Assembly: GCA_016708725.1 (NCBI GenBank)
Contig: JADJFE010000006.1
Span: forward strand, 1-64,000
Source: Candidatus Aalborgicola bjergmarkensis
GTDB lineage: Bacteria > Pseudomonadota > Gammaproteobacteria > Burkholderiales > Burkholderiaceae_C
Length of the DNA stretch: 64,000 nucleotides
Reading direction: 5' to 3'
Made by a program: the position numbers and the translations under genes. The notes under the pieces were generated by a model. The model searched no databases. It worked only from the letters and a program-made list of their open reading frames with translations, and was not told the origin of the DNA. Below, one piece after another: positions 18,621-27,648 of the stretch (its first letter is position 1; every line of letters starts with the position of its first letter).

Positions 18621-20413
18621 CGTTTTTCCTCGTTTACAGGTGGGGCGGAGCAGGCATCCAGCGCCCGAATGATGGATGAATAGGCCAACTGCGCGCTGGC
18701 TTGCTGCAAGGTGCGGCCAATTTCGGGGTGTTCTGCCTGCACCTCTTCAATCAGTTCGGCAATCCTGCGGGTGTCAAGTTGCAACACTGCCTGGCGCAAT
18801 CGCAATCGCCAGGCGGCATCCAGCGGCGCCAGGCTGTGCCCGTTCAGTCCGCCAGGCACCGCATCCCCCGACGGCACCGGGTTCACATCCTGGGCATACA
18901 CAAATTCCAGGTGCAACTGCTGCTGCAGACAGTCAAAAATATCTTCTGGCTGGTAAGGCTTGCGCACAAAGTCATTCATGCCCGCTTGCAGCACATGTTC
19001 ATGTTCTTCCTGAAATACCGATGCGGTCAGGGCGGCAATGCGCACAGCATCTCCGCCAGGCAAGCGGCGAATGGTGCGTGTGGCCTCCAATCCATCCATG
19101 ACTGGCATGCGGATATCCATCCAGATGAAATCAGGATGCCAGGCGGAGAAGGCTTCGACACCCTTCAGTCCATCTTCGGCCACTTGCACCGTGAACCCAA
19201 CTTCTTCCAGGATGTGTTGTAGCAGCAACCAGTTTTCCCTTTGGTCTTCGACGATCAGAATGCGTGGTGTGCGTTGACCGGAGGCCAGTGCCACCACCTG
19301 GCGGCGATAGGCAGCTGTATGCGGTGCCTGCTCAGGCGCAGTCGCAAACGGAATTTCAATATGAAAGCACGAGCCTGCTCCTGGCGTGCTGGTGAGTTGG
19401 ATGCTACCGCGCATGACGGCAATGATCCTGGCAGTGATTGCCAGCCCCAGACCACTGCCCTGGTATGCATTGCCGTTGTCTACCTGAATGAAGGGTTCAA
19501 ATACCCGCGTTTGATCCGCCTGGGTAATGCCGATGCCCGTATCCTCCACCTCGATGATGGCGATGCGCCCCGCAGACGGCGCGGGGCTTGCGTACCGCAA
19601 CCGCAGTGTGACCGTGCCCTGTGGGGTAAATTTGATAGCGTTGCCCAGCAGATTGATGAGCGCCTGGCGCAGTTTTCCGGCGTCGCCCAGCAGCCAGCAT
19701 TCTTGCTCCGCGGGCAGTTCGAGTTGCAGCACCAGGGATTTGTCCAGCGCGCGCACCGCCATCAGCGCTTGCAGGTCGCGCATCAGCGCCATGATCTCGA
19801 ATGGCCGCTGCTCCAGCATGATGCGGCCGGCTTCGATCCTGGACATGTCAAGCACGTCGTTGATCAGCTTGAGCAGATGTTCGCCGCTGCGGTTGATGAG
19901 TGCCAGGGTTTCGCGCTGCTGTTGCGACATGGCCGGATCGTGCGCCAGCAGATTGGAAAAACCCAGAATCGCGTTTAGCGGCGTGCGCAACTCGTGGCTC
20001 ATGTTGGCCAGAAAGATGCTTTTGGCTTTATTGGCAGCTTCGGCCTGTCGCTGCGCCAGGCGGGCACGTTTGCGCGCTTGCAACATGGCCTCGGCAATCC
20101 AGGCAATCAAGCAGCAATTGAGTAAAAACACCAGCACCCCGATCCAGTCGGCGCGGGTGTTAATGAAAGGCTGCGCCACCAGCATGGGCCAGCCAAAGAG
20201 CACGACCAGAACCGATGCCGCTGCAACGCCCAGCCCGACGACAAAACCACCGATGGCCGCAGCACCCACTACCGCCGGATAAAACGTCAGCCACGGGGCA
20301 ATGGTGCCCAACTCGGCCAAGGGCCAGACCCGCGAACCGGCGGCAAGACCAACCAAGCCCAAGGCCAGTGAGGTCTGGTAGTACTTATTGTGGATGAAGG
20401 AGAACTCCAACAT
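18617..20413 (-). CDS. Membrane hybrid sensor histidine kinase
   Basis: A 598-residue kinase with about four N-terminal membrane helices (DUF4118/KdpD-like, 15-110) and little periplasmic sequence. It then has HisKA with phospho-His in MSHELRTPLN (about residue 140), a HATPase domain (NLLGNAIKF, VEDTGIGI, GSGLGLAI) and a C-terminal receiver domain (about 388-505, with Asp in FIWMDIRMPVMDG). No Hpt domain is seen; the last 80 residues are helical and unassigned. The coupled downstream response regulator (ATGA overlap) is the likely target, directly or by phosphorelay. Confidence 0.9.
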   Translation of the reverse strand: MLEFSFIHNKYYQTSLALGLVGLAAGSRVWPLAELGTIAPWLTFYPAVVGAAAIGGFVVGLGVAAASVLVVLFGWPMLVAQPFINTRADWIGVLVFLLNCCLIAWIAEAMLQARKRARLAQRQAEAANKAKSIFLANMSHELRTPLNAILGFSNLLAHDPAMSQQQRETLALINRSGEHLLKLINDVLDMSRIEAGRIMLEQRPFEIMALMRDLQALMAVRALDKSLVLQLELPAEQECWLLGDAGKLRQALINLLGNAIKFTPQGTVTLRLRYASPAPSAGRIAIIEVEDTGIGITQADQTRVFEPFIQVDNGNAYQGSGLGLAITARIIAVMRGSIQLTSTPGAGSCFHIEIPFATAPEQAPHTAAYRRQVVALASGQRTPRILIVEDQRENWLLLQHILEEVGFTVQVAEDGLKGVEAFSAWHPDFIWMDIRMPVMDGLEATRTIRRLPGGDAVRIAALTASVFQEEHEHVLQAGMNDFVRKPYQPEDIFDCLQQQLHLEFVYAQDVNPVPSGDAVPGGLNGHSLAPLDAAWRLRLRQAVLQLDTRRIAELIEEVQAEHPEIGRTLQQASAQLAYSSIIRALDACSAPPVNEEKR

Positions 20414-20513
20414 GATGACAACCGTTTATGCCAATATAGGAAACCGTGTCTGCGGCCATTGCGGAAGAAGGCTACACCGTTGTGGATTAACACCCCAAGC
20501 GGAGATTCTCCCG

Positions 20514-22289
20514 CTACGCCATTGTCATCGCGCGCGCCGGATCGTCCGCTTCGAGTACGCGCTGTGCCCAGGGTGCCAGCTTACTGGTATCCGCACGCAA
20601 GATTTCCTGCTTGACTGCCAGAATCTGGGCCGGATGCATGGAAAAACTACGCAGGCCCAAGCCCAGCAGCAAGCGCGTGAGTGCCACATCGCCAGCCATT
20701 TCACCACATACGTTGACGACTTTTCCTTGTGCACGGCTCACGGCGATGGTGTCAGCCACCAGACGCAAAACGGCCGGATGCAAGGGGTCGTACAGGTGTG
20801 CCACGGATTCATCGGAACGGTCAATTGCCAATGTGTACTGGATCAAGTCATTGGTGCCAATAGACAAAAAGTCGAAATGTTTGAGAAACAGCTTCAGGCT
20901 CAATGCGGCAGCCGGGACTTCAATCATGGCTCCAAGTTTGACGGGCCCATAGGCAACACCACGGTTGTCAAGCATGGCACGGGCATGGTCCAGGTGGGCT
21001 AAAGTCTGGCGAATTTCGCGGGCGTGCGCCAGCATGGGAATCAGGAGGTGCACATCGCCATGCACAGCAGAACGCAATATTGCCCGCAACTGTGTCAGGA
21101 ACATCGCCGGATCTGCCAGACTCCAGCGGATGGCCCGCAAACCCAAGGCCGGGTTCAGGTGCGCATCGTCATGTAAGGAGTCATCCAACGGCTTGTCGGC
21201 ACCCACGTCAACGGTGCGAATGGTCACCGGCAGGCCACGCATGCCTTCGATTGCGCGTCGATAGGCTTGGTACTGTTCTTCCTCGCCTGGCAAACGTCCC
21301 TGGCGTCCCATGAACAGAAATTCGCTACGAAACAAACCAACGCCCGCAGCTCCAGCCTTTAAAGCGCCAGCGGCATCTTCAGGCATTTCAATGTTGGCTA
21401 ATAACTCGACTTTTTGCCCATCCATCGTGACAGAAGGGGTGTGCAGCAGGCGCTGCAGGCGGCCACGCTCCAGTTCTCCCTGGCGTTGCTTGAATCCATA
21501 CTCTGCAAGAATGATGGGCGATGGATCAACAATCACCACACCCGCATCGCCGTCGATGATGACCCAATCGTCCTGACGCACCAGCTGATTTGCCAGCCGC
21601 GCTCCGACCACGGCGGGGATGTCCATGCTGCGTGCCACGATGGCGGTATGCGAGGTTTTTCCACCCACATCGGTGATGAAGCCGGCAAACACGCTTTGCT
21701 TGAACTGAATCATGTCAGCTGGCGACAGATCATGGGCAATCAATATCAGGGGAACGTCTACCGTGTCATCCAGCAGCAAATCCTGTTGCGAGGCTTTGCG
21801 CATGGTGCGCTGGTTGTGTGCTTCAATCGGTGAGCTGGTGCCTTTCATGGCGCGCAAAACCCGCTCGACGATCTGCTCCATATCGGCCTTGCGCTCACGC
21901 AGGTACTCGTCTTCCATCTCATCGAACTGGCGCGCAATGATTTCGAGTTGGGTAGTCAAGGCCCACTCTGCGTTGTAAAGACGGTCGGTAATCCAGTGCT
22001 TGACACCTGCAGCAAGCGCATCGTCTTGCAACAGCATAAGGTGTACGTCAAGCAAGGCGCCAAGTTCATGTGGAGCTTCATTCGGCCCCATATGCGTGAT
22101 GGTTTCGTGTAAACGCCGGATTTCATCCACCACGGCATCGCGCCCGCGGCGAACGCGTTCAATCTCGGCGGGAACTTGGTCCGCGTTGACGAAATAATGG
22201 GCGACATCAACCCTGCTCGATGCCACCAGTACGGCTCGCCCAATGGCTACGCCGCGTGAAACGTTCAAACCCTGGATGGCGAAAGTCAT
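20514..22289 (-). CDS. ptsI: Phosphoenolpyruvate-protein phosphotransferase (Enzyme I)
   Basis: Transfers phosphate from phosphoenolpyruvate to HPr. The 591-residue protein has the phospho-histidine in GGKTSHTAIVARS (His214), the SIGTNDLIQYTL motif and CGEMAGD at the PEP-binding barrel. The gene lies downstream of ptsH. No sugar-specific EIIB or EIIC is present, so the chain probably has a regulatory role, as suggested for other betaproteobacteria with this gene set. Confidence 0.95.
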   Translation of the reverse strand: MTFAIQGLNVSRGVAIGRAVLVASSRVDVAHYFVNADQVPAEIERVRRGRDAVVDEIRRLHETITHMGPNEAPHELGALLDVHLMLLQDDALAAGVKHWITDRLYNAEWALTTQLEIIARQFDEMEDEYLRERKADMEQIVERVLRAMKGTSSPIEAHNQRTMRKASQQDLLLDDTVDVPLILIAHDLSPADMIQFKQSVFAGFITDVGGKTSHTAIVARSMDIPAVVGARLANQLVRQDDWVIIDGDAGVVIVDPSPIILAEYGFKQRQGELERGRLQRLLHTPSVTMDGQKVELLANIEMPEDAAGALKAGAAGVGLFRSEFLFMGRQGRLPGEEEQYQAYRRAIEGMRGLPVTIRTVDVGADKPLDDSLHDDAHLNPALGLRAIRWSLADPAMFLTQLRAILRSAVHGDVHLLIPMLAHAREIRQTLAHLDHARAMLDNRGVAYGPVKLGAMIEVPAAALSLKLFLKHFDFLSIGTNDLIQYTLAIDRSDESVAHLYDPLHPAVLRLVADTIAVSRAQGKVVNVCGEMAGDVALTRLLLGLGLRSFSMHPAQILAVKQEILRADTSKLAPWAQRVLEADDPARAMTMA

Positions 22290-22353
22290 GTTGCCACCAC
22301 GTCAAAGCGGCACACGCGGCAACAAGTGTGCGAAAACCGAAGGGAAGGCATAC

Positions 22354-22623
22354 TTACTCACCCTCGCCGAATCGGTCAGCAATCAGTGCTAGTAGGGCAT
22401 CCATGGCCTCTTGCTCACGCGCACCTTCCGTGTCGACCACTACTTCGGATCCCACGCCGGCAGCAAGCATCATCACCCCCATAATGCTTTTGGCATTAAC
22501 TCGGCGATCACCCTTGGCAATCCAGACCTCGCAGGGAAAACTGCCAGCCAGTTTGGTAAGTCTGGCAGAGGCACGGGCGTGTAGGCCCAACTTATTGGTG
22601 ATGGTTGTGGTTTTCTTGATCAT
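22354..22623 (-). CDS. ptsH: Phosphocarrier protein HPr
   Basis: An 89-residue phosphocarrier. His15 is in KLGLHARASARL, and Ser46 is in NAKSIMGVMML, the site used by HPr kinase in organisms that have it. A longer open frame extends to 22839, but the ATG at 22623 gives the correct family start. It overlaps the end of the EIIA gene by 32 bases. Confidence 0.95.
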   Translation of the reverse strand: MIKKTTTITNKLGLHARASARLTKLAGSFPCEVWIAKGDRRVNAKSIMGVMMLAAGVGSEVVVDTEGAREQEAMDALLALIADRFGEGE

Positions 22624-23038
22624 GCAATTTTCTTGTCTGGTTTTGCGGTGCCGCGACTGCAACTTGCATAATGCACTGAGTGCCTCCGGCAAGTGCCCTG
22701 GAAACCAGTACGTCCAGGGGATCGTGGCGGTAATTGACAGTACGCAACAACATCGGCAGGTTGACACCCGCAACCAATCTGGAACTGACCCCATCAACCA
22801 CCTTTTGGGCAACGTTGCAGGGTGTTGCTCCAAACACATCAGTTAGAACCAATGCATTGGGTGTGCCCAATTGTTGCAACAGCGCCAAGGCCGTCAGTCG
22901 GGTTGTTTCGGTAGACTCATTGGGGGGCACATCAAGTGCAAGTACACCATTGGCGGATTCTGGATAGACGTGCAGCACACAATCCCGCAAGGCGCTTGCC
23001 AGCGGTGAGTGGGCGATGATCAGAATACCGATGTTCAT
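22592..23038 (-). CDS. PTS EIIA component, mannose (EIIA-Man) family
   Basis: A 148-residue EIIA with the phospho-acceptor His10 in ILIIAHSPLA and a downstream ALVLTDVFGATPCNVA segment typical of EIIA-Man. No EIIB or EIIC partners are present. Start at 23038 (MNIGIL) fits the family; a GTG at 23053 would add five residues. It forms an EIIA-HPr-EI operon. Confidence 0.92.
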   Translation of the reverse strand: MNIGILIIAHSPLASALRDCVLHVYPESANGVLALDVPPNESTETTRLTALALLQQLGTPNALVLTDVFGATPCNVAQKVVDGVSSRLVAGVNLPMLLRTVNYRHDPLDVLVSRALAGGTQCIMQVAVAAPQNQTRKLHDQENHNHHQ

Positions 23039-23139
23039 GGTTGATGCGAACACAGATTATGGCTTTTTTACCATCTGAAAATAGAGATAAAACCCGACAC
23101 TGCACATAAACTGCGAACCAGGCGCAAAGTTACTGTAGC

Positions 23140-23844
23140 TTACTGTAGCGCGCCAAACACCTTCGTCAGGATTGAACTTCCATAAGCCGCCGGGTTGTGC
23201 CGGATTTTCTTTTCTTCCTCGGCTATCATGAAAAACAGTCCATCAAGGGCTTTGCCGGTAACGTACTGCTGAATATTGGCATCTTCCTTCTTCAGCAACC
23301 CGAAGTCGGCGGCTTTACCGGCGACCTGGTTGAATTTGTTTACCAAGCCTACTTTCTCGGTCGCACGGCTGACCACCGGCAAAAATTTGATGGCCAGGTC
23401 CGCGCGGGTTTTACTGGAAAAGAACTCGGTCACTGCGGTGTCCCCTCCGGTCAAAATGGCCTTGGCATCGGTTATGGTCATGTTCTGAACCGCGTTCATG
23501 AGCAGGTCTTTCGCCATGGGTACGGCAGCCTCCGCACCACGGTTCATGGCGGTGATGAGTTCGTCCACTTGTGCTCCCTGGCCTATGTTGCGCAGCAGTC
23601 CAGCAGCATCATTCACAACACCGGGCAACGGAATCCGGACTTTTTCGTTTCCCAAAAAACCATCCTGGACTCCCAGGATTCCTATGGCCGATAGTGCCCC
23701 TTTTTCCAACGCAGTTTTCAAACCTTTGCTGGCATCGACATTGCTAAGGTCGGAAAGACCCAGAGCGAAAGCCTGGTTCAAAACGGTTGCACCAAACATT
23801 GTGGCCAATGGAACAAGAAACAGGTTGAACTTGCGACGCTGCAT
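23140..23844 (-). CDS. DUF4197 secreted protein
   Basis: A 234-residue protein of unknown function. It has an N-terminal signal peptide (about 1-28, with LFLVPLATMFGATVL) and the DUF4197 body: SDLSNVDASKGLKTALEKGA, then KVRIPLPG and GALSAIG. DUF4197 proteins are predicted periplasmic and mostly helical. It sits between the ribosomal operon terminator and the PTS genes on the same strand and probably has its own promoter. Confidence 0.85.
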   Translation of the reverse strand: MQRRKFNLFLVPLATMFGATVLNQAFALGLSDLSNVDASKGLKTALEKGALSAIGILGVQDGFLGNEKVRIPLPGVVNDAAGLLRNIGQGAQVDELITAMNRGAEAAVPMAKDLLMNAVQNMTITDAKAILTGGDTAVTEFFSSKTRADLAIKFLPVVSRATEKVGLVNKFNQVAGKAADFGLLKKEDANIQQYVTGKALDGLFFMIAEEEKKIRHNPAAYGSSILTKVFGALQ

Positions 23845-23954
23845 GTGATGTCCTTCAGAAAAAGAATGGTGTTAATAGCCTGGCCCAATAGTACGCCGAT
23901 AGTGATAACCGTGTTAGTAGCCGCGCGTCTGCTCCGCTGGGCAAAGGCATGATA

Positions 23955-23983
23955 CAAAAAAAACGGCCCACGATTGTGGGCCA
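23955..23983 (-). terminator. Rho-independent terminator of the ribosomal protein operon
   Basis: On the minus strand a GGCCCAC / GTGGGCC stem (7 bp, 4-base loop, 23982-23965) is followed by eight or nine T. It lies 43 bases beyond the rpsQ stop and shows that this operon ends after S17. Confidence 0.85.
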
Positions 23984-24025
23984 TATCAAACAGATGGAAA
24001 TCCGCGCTCTGCAGAAAGAGAATCC

Positions 24026-24295
24026 TCAATCCACAATTGCTTTTTGCACCAGCCGGGTCGCTACCCAGTTCTTGGTCTTGGAAATCGGTCTGCTTTCCGT
24101 AATCTCGATCATGTCACCCATCTTGAACTCGCCCTTTTCGTCATGGGCGTGGTACTTGCTGGATTTGCCAACGATCTTGCCATAGAGCTCGTGCTTGACA
24201 CGACGCTCAATGAGCACCGTGACCGTCTTGGCGCGTTTGTCGCTCACCACCTTGCCAATCAAGGTGCGCTTGAGGGATGTCTTAGCTTCCGTCAT
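24026..24295 (-). CDS. rpsQ: 30S ribosomal protein S17
   Basis: An 89-residue rRNA-binding protein; LIGKVVSDKRAKTVTVLIER and the KYHAHDEKGEFKMGD segment identify it. It is last in this operon and is followed by a terminator, whereas rplN usually comes next. Confidence 0.97.
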   Translation of the reverse strand: MTEAKTSLKRTLIGKVVSDKRAKTVTVLIERRVKHELYGKIVGKSSKYHAHDEKGEFKMGDMIEITESRPISKTKNWVATRLVQKAIVD

Positions 24296-24306
24296 GGTTC
24301 GCTTCC

Positions 24307-24516
24307 TTATTTGGTAGGTTGGGCTGTAACACGTTGCTTCTCGCCAAGAATCGTCTTGGCGCGGGCAATCGCACGGCGCGTCGAACGCAGTGAGGCAAGA
24401 TTGGTCAGTTGCTGCTTGCCTTTTTGCATGCGCAAGCTGAAGTGTGCTTTCTGCAGCGCTTGCACTTCTGCTTGCAGGCCGACAACATCTTTCTGGCGTA
24501 GTTCAGTCGTATTCAT
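24307..24516 (-). CDS. rpmC: 50S ribosomal protein L29
   Basis: A 69-residue protein near the exit tunnel. The start at 24516 (MNTTELRQKD) is the family start; an in-frame upstream ATG at 24543 overlaps the end of rplP and is unlikely. The RRAIARAKTILGEK end is typical. Confidence 0.94.
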   Translation of the reverse strand: MNTTELRQKDVVGLQAEVQALQKAHFSLRMQKGKQQLTNLASLRSTRRAIARAKTILGEKQRVTAQPTK

Positions 24517-24532
24517 TCCTTGCATCTCCTGA

Positions 24533-24949
24533 TTACTGGCCAATCATGCGCGCTACGAAAGTAGTTCGCAGGGGCAACTTGGCGGCTGCCAAACGAAAGG
24601 CCTCACGCGCGAGTTCCTCGCTGACACCAAGGATTTCAAACACGATCTTTCCGGGCTGGATTTCAGCTACATAGTATTCGGGGTTACCTTTACCATTGCC
24701 CATACGCACTTCTGCGGGTTTCTGGGAAATGGGTTTGTCAGGGAACACGCGAATCCAGATACGACCACCACGCTTGACGTGGCGTGAGATGGCACGGCGT
24801 GCCGACTCAATCTGGCGCGCCGTCAAACGGCCACGATCTGTGCATTTGAGACCAAAATCACCGAACGCAACCGAGCTACCCCGGGTTGCGATGCCGGAGT
24901 TACGGCCCTTTTGCTCTTTGCGATATTTCCGGCGAGCGGGTTGCAACAT
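24533..24949 (-). CDS. rplP: 50S ribosomal protein L16
   Basis: A 138-residue protein needed for late large-subunit assembly. MLQPARRKYRKEQKGRN at the start and RIWIRVFPDKPISQKPAEVR are diagnostic. It follows rpsC after two bases. Confidence 0.97.
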   Translation of the reverse strand: MLQPARRKYRKEQKGRNSGIATRGSSVAFGDFGLKCTDRGRLTARQIESARRAISRHVKRGGRIWIRVFPDKPISQKPAEVRMGNGKGNPEYYVAEIQPGKIVFEILGVSEELAREAFRLAAAKLPLRTTFVARMIGQ

Positions 24950-24951
24950 GG

Positions 24952-25854
24952 TTATTCTCCTTTACCGTCGGCCGTTGCAGCCGGCGCGGCGATTTTGCGA
25001 ACGCGCTTAACGGTGGGTTGTTTATCGGAATCGGCTCCGGATGCTTCGATTGGCTTGTCACTGCCATCGGCAGGAGCCGCACTGCCACCAGCGGGGCGAC
25101 GGGCGCCACCACGCGGGCCAGCACGGTCAGAGCCGGGACGAGCACCGCCACGGTCATCGCGACGCGGACCACGGGGGCGACGCTCTTCTTCCACACGCGG
25201 TTCGGCGACGGCAGGCAAATCATTGCGTCCCAGTGTGTCGCCCTTGTAGACCCAGACCTTGACGCCAATGACACCGTAAGTGGTTTTGGCTTCGGAAGTT
25301 CCGTAATCAATATCCGCACGCAAGGTGTGCAGCGGCACGCGACCTTCGCGATACCACTCGGTACGGGCAATTTCAATGCCATTCAAGCGACCCGAGGACA
25401 TGATCTTGATGCCCAGAGCCCCCAGACGCATGGCGTTTTGCATGGCGCGCTTCATGGCGCGACGGAACATGATCCGCTTCTCCAGCTGTTGCGTGATGCT
25501 GTCGGCAATCAACTTGGCATCGATTTCGGGTTTGCGAACTTCCTCGATATTGACAGCCACCGGAACACCAAGCTGTTTGCCCAAGGCGGCTTTCAGGCTT
25601 TCGATGTCTTCGCCTTTTTTGCCGATGACAACCCCCGGACGAGCCGAGAAGATCGTGATGCGAGCATTCTTGGCAGGACGCTCGATCAGGATGCGCGAAA
25701 CCGATGCATTTTTAAGCTTGGCCTTGAGATGCTCGCGCACCTTGATGTCCTCTGCCAGCATGCCGGCGAAGTCCTTGTTGCTGGCATACCAGCGCGACGA
25801 CCAGTTGCGGCTGATGGACAGACGAAAGCCTGTGGGGTGAATTTTTTGTCCCAT
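24952..25854 (-). CDS. rpsC: 30S ribosomal protein S3
   Basis: A 300-residue small-subunit protein of the mRNA entry channel. The KH domain (GKKGEDIESLKAALGK) and the N-terminal GQKIHPTGFRLSISRNW are present. The C-terminal 80 residues form a low-complexity Arg/Gly/Ala/Pro/Asp tail absent from the shorter E. coli protein (233 residues); such tails are common in this bacterial group. The start is taken at the ATG giving MGQKIHP, not the in-frame ATG 24 bases earlier. Confidence 0.96.
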   Translation of the reverse strand: MGQKIHPTGFRLSISRNWSSRWYASNKDFAGMLAEDIKVREHLKAKLKNASVSRILIERPAKNARITIFSARPGVVIGKKGEDIESLKAALGKQLGVPVAVNIEEVRKPEIDAKLIADSITQQLEKRIMFRRAMKRAMQNAMRLGALGIKIMSSGRLNGIEIARTEWYREGRVPLHTLRADIDYGTSEAKTTYGVIGVKVWVYKGDTLGRNDLPAVAEPRVEEERRPRGPRRDDRGGARPGSDRAGPRGGARRPAGGSAAPADGSDKPIEASGADSDKQPTVKRVRKIAAPAATADGKGE

Positions 25855-25867
25855 TTCCTGGCCCCTT

Positions 25868-26197
25868 TTAATTTCCAACCGTCACGTACACGTGGCACGT
25901 GGGTTTTCTGATTTGGTTGCCGCGACCTTTGGCGCGGGCCATGGAGCGACGCAATGACGCGCCTTGCTCGACGTAAATGGTTTTCACCTTCAACTCGTCA
26001 ATGTCCGCACCATCATTGTGCTCGGCGTTGGCAATCGCCGACTCCAGCACTTTGCGAATGATGATGGCGGCCTTTTTCTGTGTGAATTGCAGGATGTTCA
26101 AGGCCTGATCGACCTTTTTGCCACGGATCAGATCTGCGACCAGACGGCCCTTATCGACCGACAAACGAACTCCGCGAAGGGTTGCACGTGTTTCCAT
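25868..26197 (-). CDS. rplV: 50S ribosomal protein L22
   Basis: A 109-residue protein lining the exit tunnel. METRATLRGVRLSVDKGRLV at the start and GRGNQIRKPTCHVYVTV at the end identify it. The frame is open further upstream through rpsS, but the ATG at 26197 is the family start. Confidence 0.95.
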   Translation of the reverse strand: METRATLRGVRLSVDKGRLVADLIRGKKVDQALNILQFTQKKAAIIIRKVLESAIANAEHNDGADIDELKVKTIYVEQGASLRRSMARAKGRGNQIRKPTCHVYVTVGN

Positions 26198-26207
26198 GGG
26201 TGCGTCC

Positions 26208-26486
26208 TTATTTCTTTTGTACTTTTTTGTCCGCAGGGTGGCCTTTGAACGTCCGGGTGAGTGCGAACTCCCCCAGCTTATGGCCAACCATTTGGTCAGT
26301 GATGTAGACCGGCACATGCTGCTTGCCGTTGTGCACGGCAATCGTCAGGCCGATGAACTCCGGCAGGATCATGGAACGGCGCGACCAGGTTTTGATCGGC
26401 TTCTTGTCCTTGCCAGCAACGGCTTTTTCTGTCTTTGCCACCAGGTGGTGGTCAACGAAAGGACCTTTTTTGAGAGAGCGAGTCAT
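26208..26486 (-). CDS. rpsS: 30S ribosomal protein S19
   Basis: A 92-residue protein of the 30S head. MTRSLKKGPFVDHHL and the later YITDQMVGHKLGEFALTRTF are diagnostic. It lies between rplB and rplV with short gaps. Confidence 0.97.
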   Translation of the reverse strand: MTRSLKKGPFVDHHLVAKTEKAVAGKDKKPIKTWSRRSMILPEFIGLTIAVHNGKQHVPVYITDQMVGHKLGEFALTRTFKGHPADKKVQKK

Positions 26487-26497
26487 TTACCTTCCCC

Positions 26498-27322
26498 TTA
26501 CTTCTTGCGACGCGACACGATCATGACTTGCGTGCGCTTGTTGTTACGGGTACGGTAGCCCTTGGTCAGATTACCCCAAGGATCGACTGCATGACGGCCT
26601 TCACCGGTCTTGCCTTCACCACCACCGTGCGGGTGGTCAACCGGGTTCATCACCACGCCGCGCACGGTTGGGCGAATACCCATCCAGCGTTTCACACCGG
26701 CTTTGCCCAGTTGACGCAGGCTGTGTTCTTCGTTGGCTACCTGACCCAGCGTTGCGCGGCAGTCGATGTGAATCTTGCGAACCTCGCCGGAGCGCACACG
26801 GACCTGGGCATAGGAGCCTTCACGCGCCAGCAAGGTTGCCGAGGCACCTGCTGAACGGATCAATTGCGCGCCCTTGCCAACCTGCAATTCAACACAATGG
26901 ATAGTGGAGCCGACAGGGATATTACGAATTGGCAAGGTGTTGCCCACACGAATCGGGGCTTCGGAACCACTCATGATGCTCGCGCCGACTTCCAGGCCAC
27001 GGGGGGCAATGATGTAGGCACGCTCGCCATCGGCGTAACACACCAGGGCAATGTGCGCGGAACGGTTCGGATCGTATTCAATACGCTCCACCTTGGCAGG
27101 AATACCGTCCTTGTTGCGTTTGAAATCAACCACGCGGTAATGGTGCTTGTGTCCACCACCCTTGTGCCGGGTCGTGATATGACCATTGTTGTTGCGGCCA
27201 GCTTGCTGGAACTGAGGCTCCAGCAAGGCTGCATGGGGAGCACCTTTGTACAGGTGGTCTCTGGAGATTTTCACTACGCCACGACGACCGGGCGAAGTGG
27301 GTTTCATTTTGATGACAGCCAT
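26498..27322 (-). CDS. rplB: 50S ribosomal protein L2
   Basis: A 274-residue protein important for subunit joining and peptidyl transfer. The C-terminal NPVDHPHGGGEGK motif, including the conserved His, and RTRNNKRTQ near the end are present. It starts two bases after rplW. Confidence 0.97.
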   Translation of the reverse strand: MAVIKMKPTSPGRRGVVKISRDHLYKGAPHAALLEPQFQQAGRNNNGHITTRHKGGGHKHHYRVVDFKRNKDGIPAKVERIEYDPNRSAHIALVCYADGERAYIIAPRGLEVGASIMSGSEAPIRVGNTLPIRNIPVGSTIHCVELQVGKGAQLIRSAGASATLLAREGSYAQVRVRSGEVRKIHIDCRATLGQVANEEHSLRQLGKAGVKRWMGIRPTVRGVVMNPVDHPHGGGEGKTGEGRHAVDPWGNLTKGYRTRNNKRTQVMIVSRRKK

Positions 27323-27324
27323 GG

Positions 27325-27648
27325 TTATGCAACCTCCCCACCAATATCCAGGGATTCACCCGGCATCAATGTTACGTAGGCTTTGCGAACATGGTCACGT
27401 CGCCCAATCGATTTGCCAAAACGTTTGGTCTTACCCTTGGTATTGAGTACGGAAACGCCTTGCACCTTGACCTTGAACAGCAACTCGACAGCTGCCTTGA
27501 TTTCATACTTGTTTGCATCTTGCAAAACTTTGAAGGTCGTTGTATTGCCCTGCTCGAGCCTGGTTGTCTTTTCGGTTGTGATCGGAGCCACCAGAACCTG
27601 CATCAAACGGCCCTCATCGAACTTACCGGGATGGGATGCGTGACTCAT
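27325..27648 (-). CDS. rplW: 50S ribosomal protein L23
   Basis: A 107-residue exit-site protein. QVLVAPITTEKTTRLE and KRFGKSIGRRDHVRKAYVTL are typical. The N-terminus (SHASHPGKFDEGRLMQ) is slightly longer than in E. coli; an internal ATG giving MQVLVAP is an alternative start. It overlaps rplD by ATGA. Confidence 0.94.
   Translation of the reverse strand: MSHASHPGKFDEGRLMQVLVAPITTEKTTRLEQGNTTTFKVLQDANKYEIKAAVELLFKVKVQGVSVLNTKGKTKRFGKSIGRRDHVRKAYVTLMPGESLDIGGEVA

Noticed and set aside
20514..23038. Incomplete PTS (EIIA-HPr-EI without EIIB/EIIC) as a novel system
   Set aside because: This gene set is already known in betaproteobacteria as a regulatory phosphotransfer chain.
24952..25200. Arg/Gly-rich C-terminal tail of S3 as an unusual fusion
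   Set aside because: Variable basic or low-complexity S3 tails are common in related bacteria.
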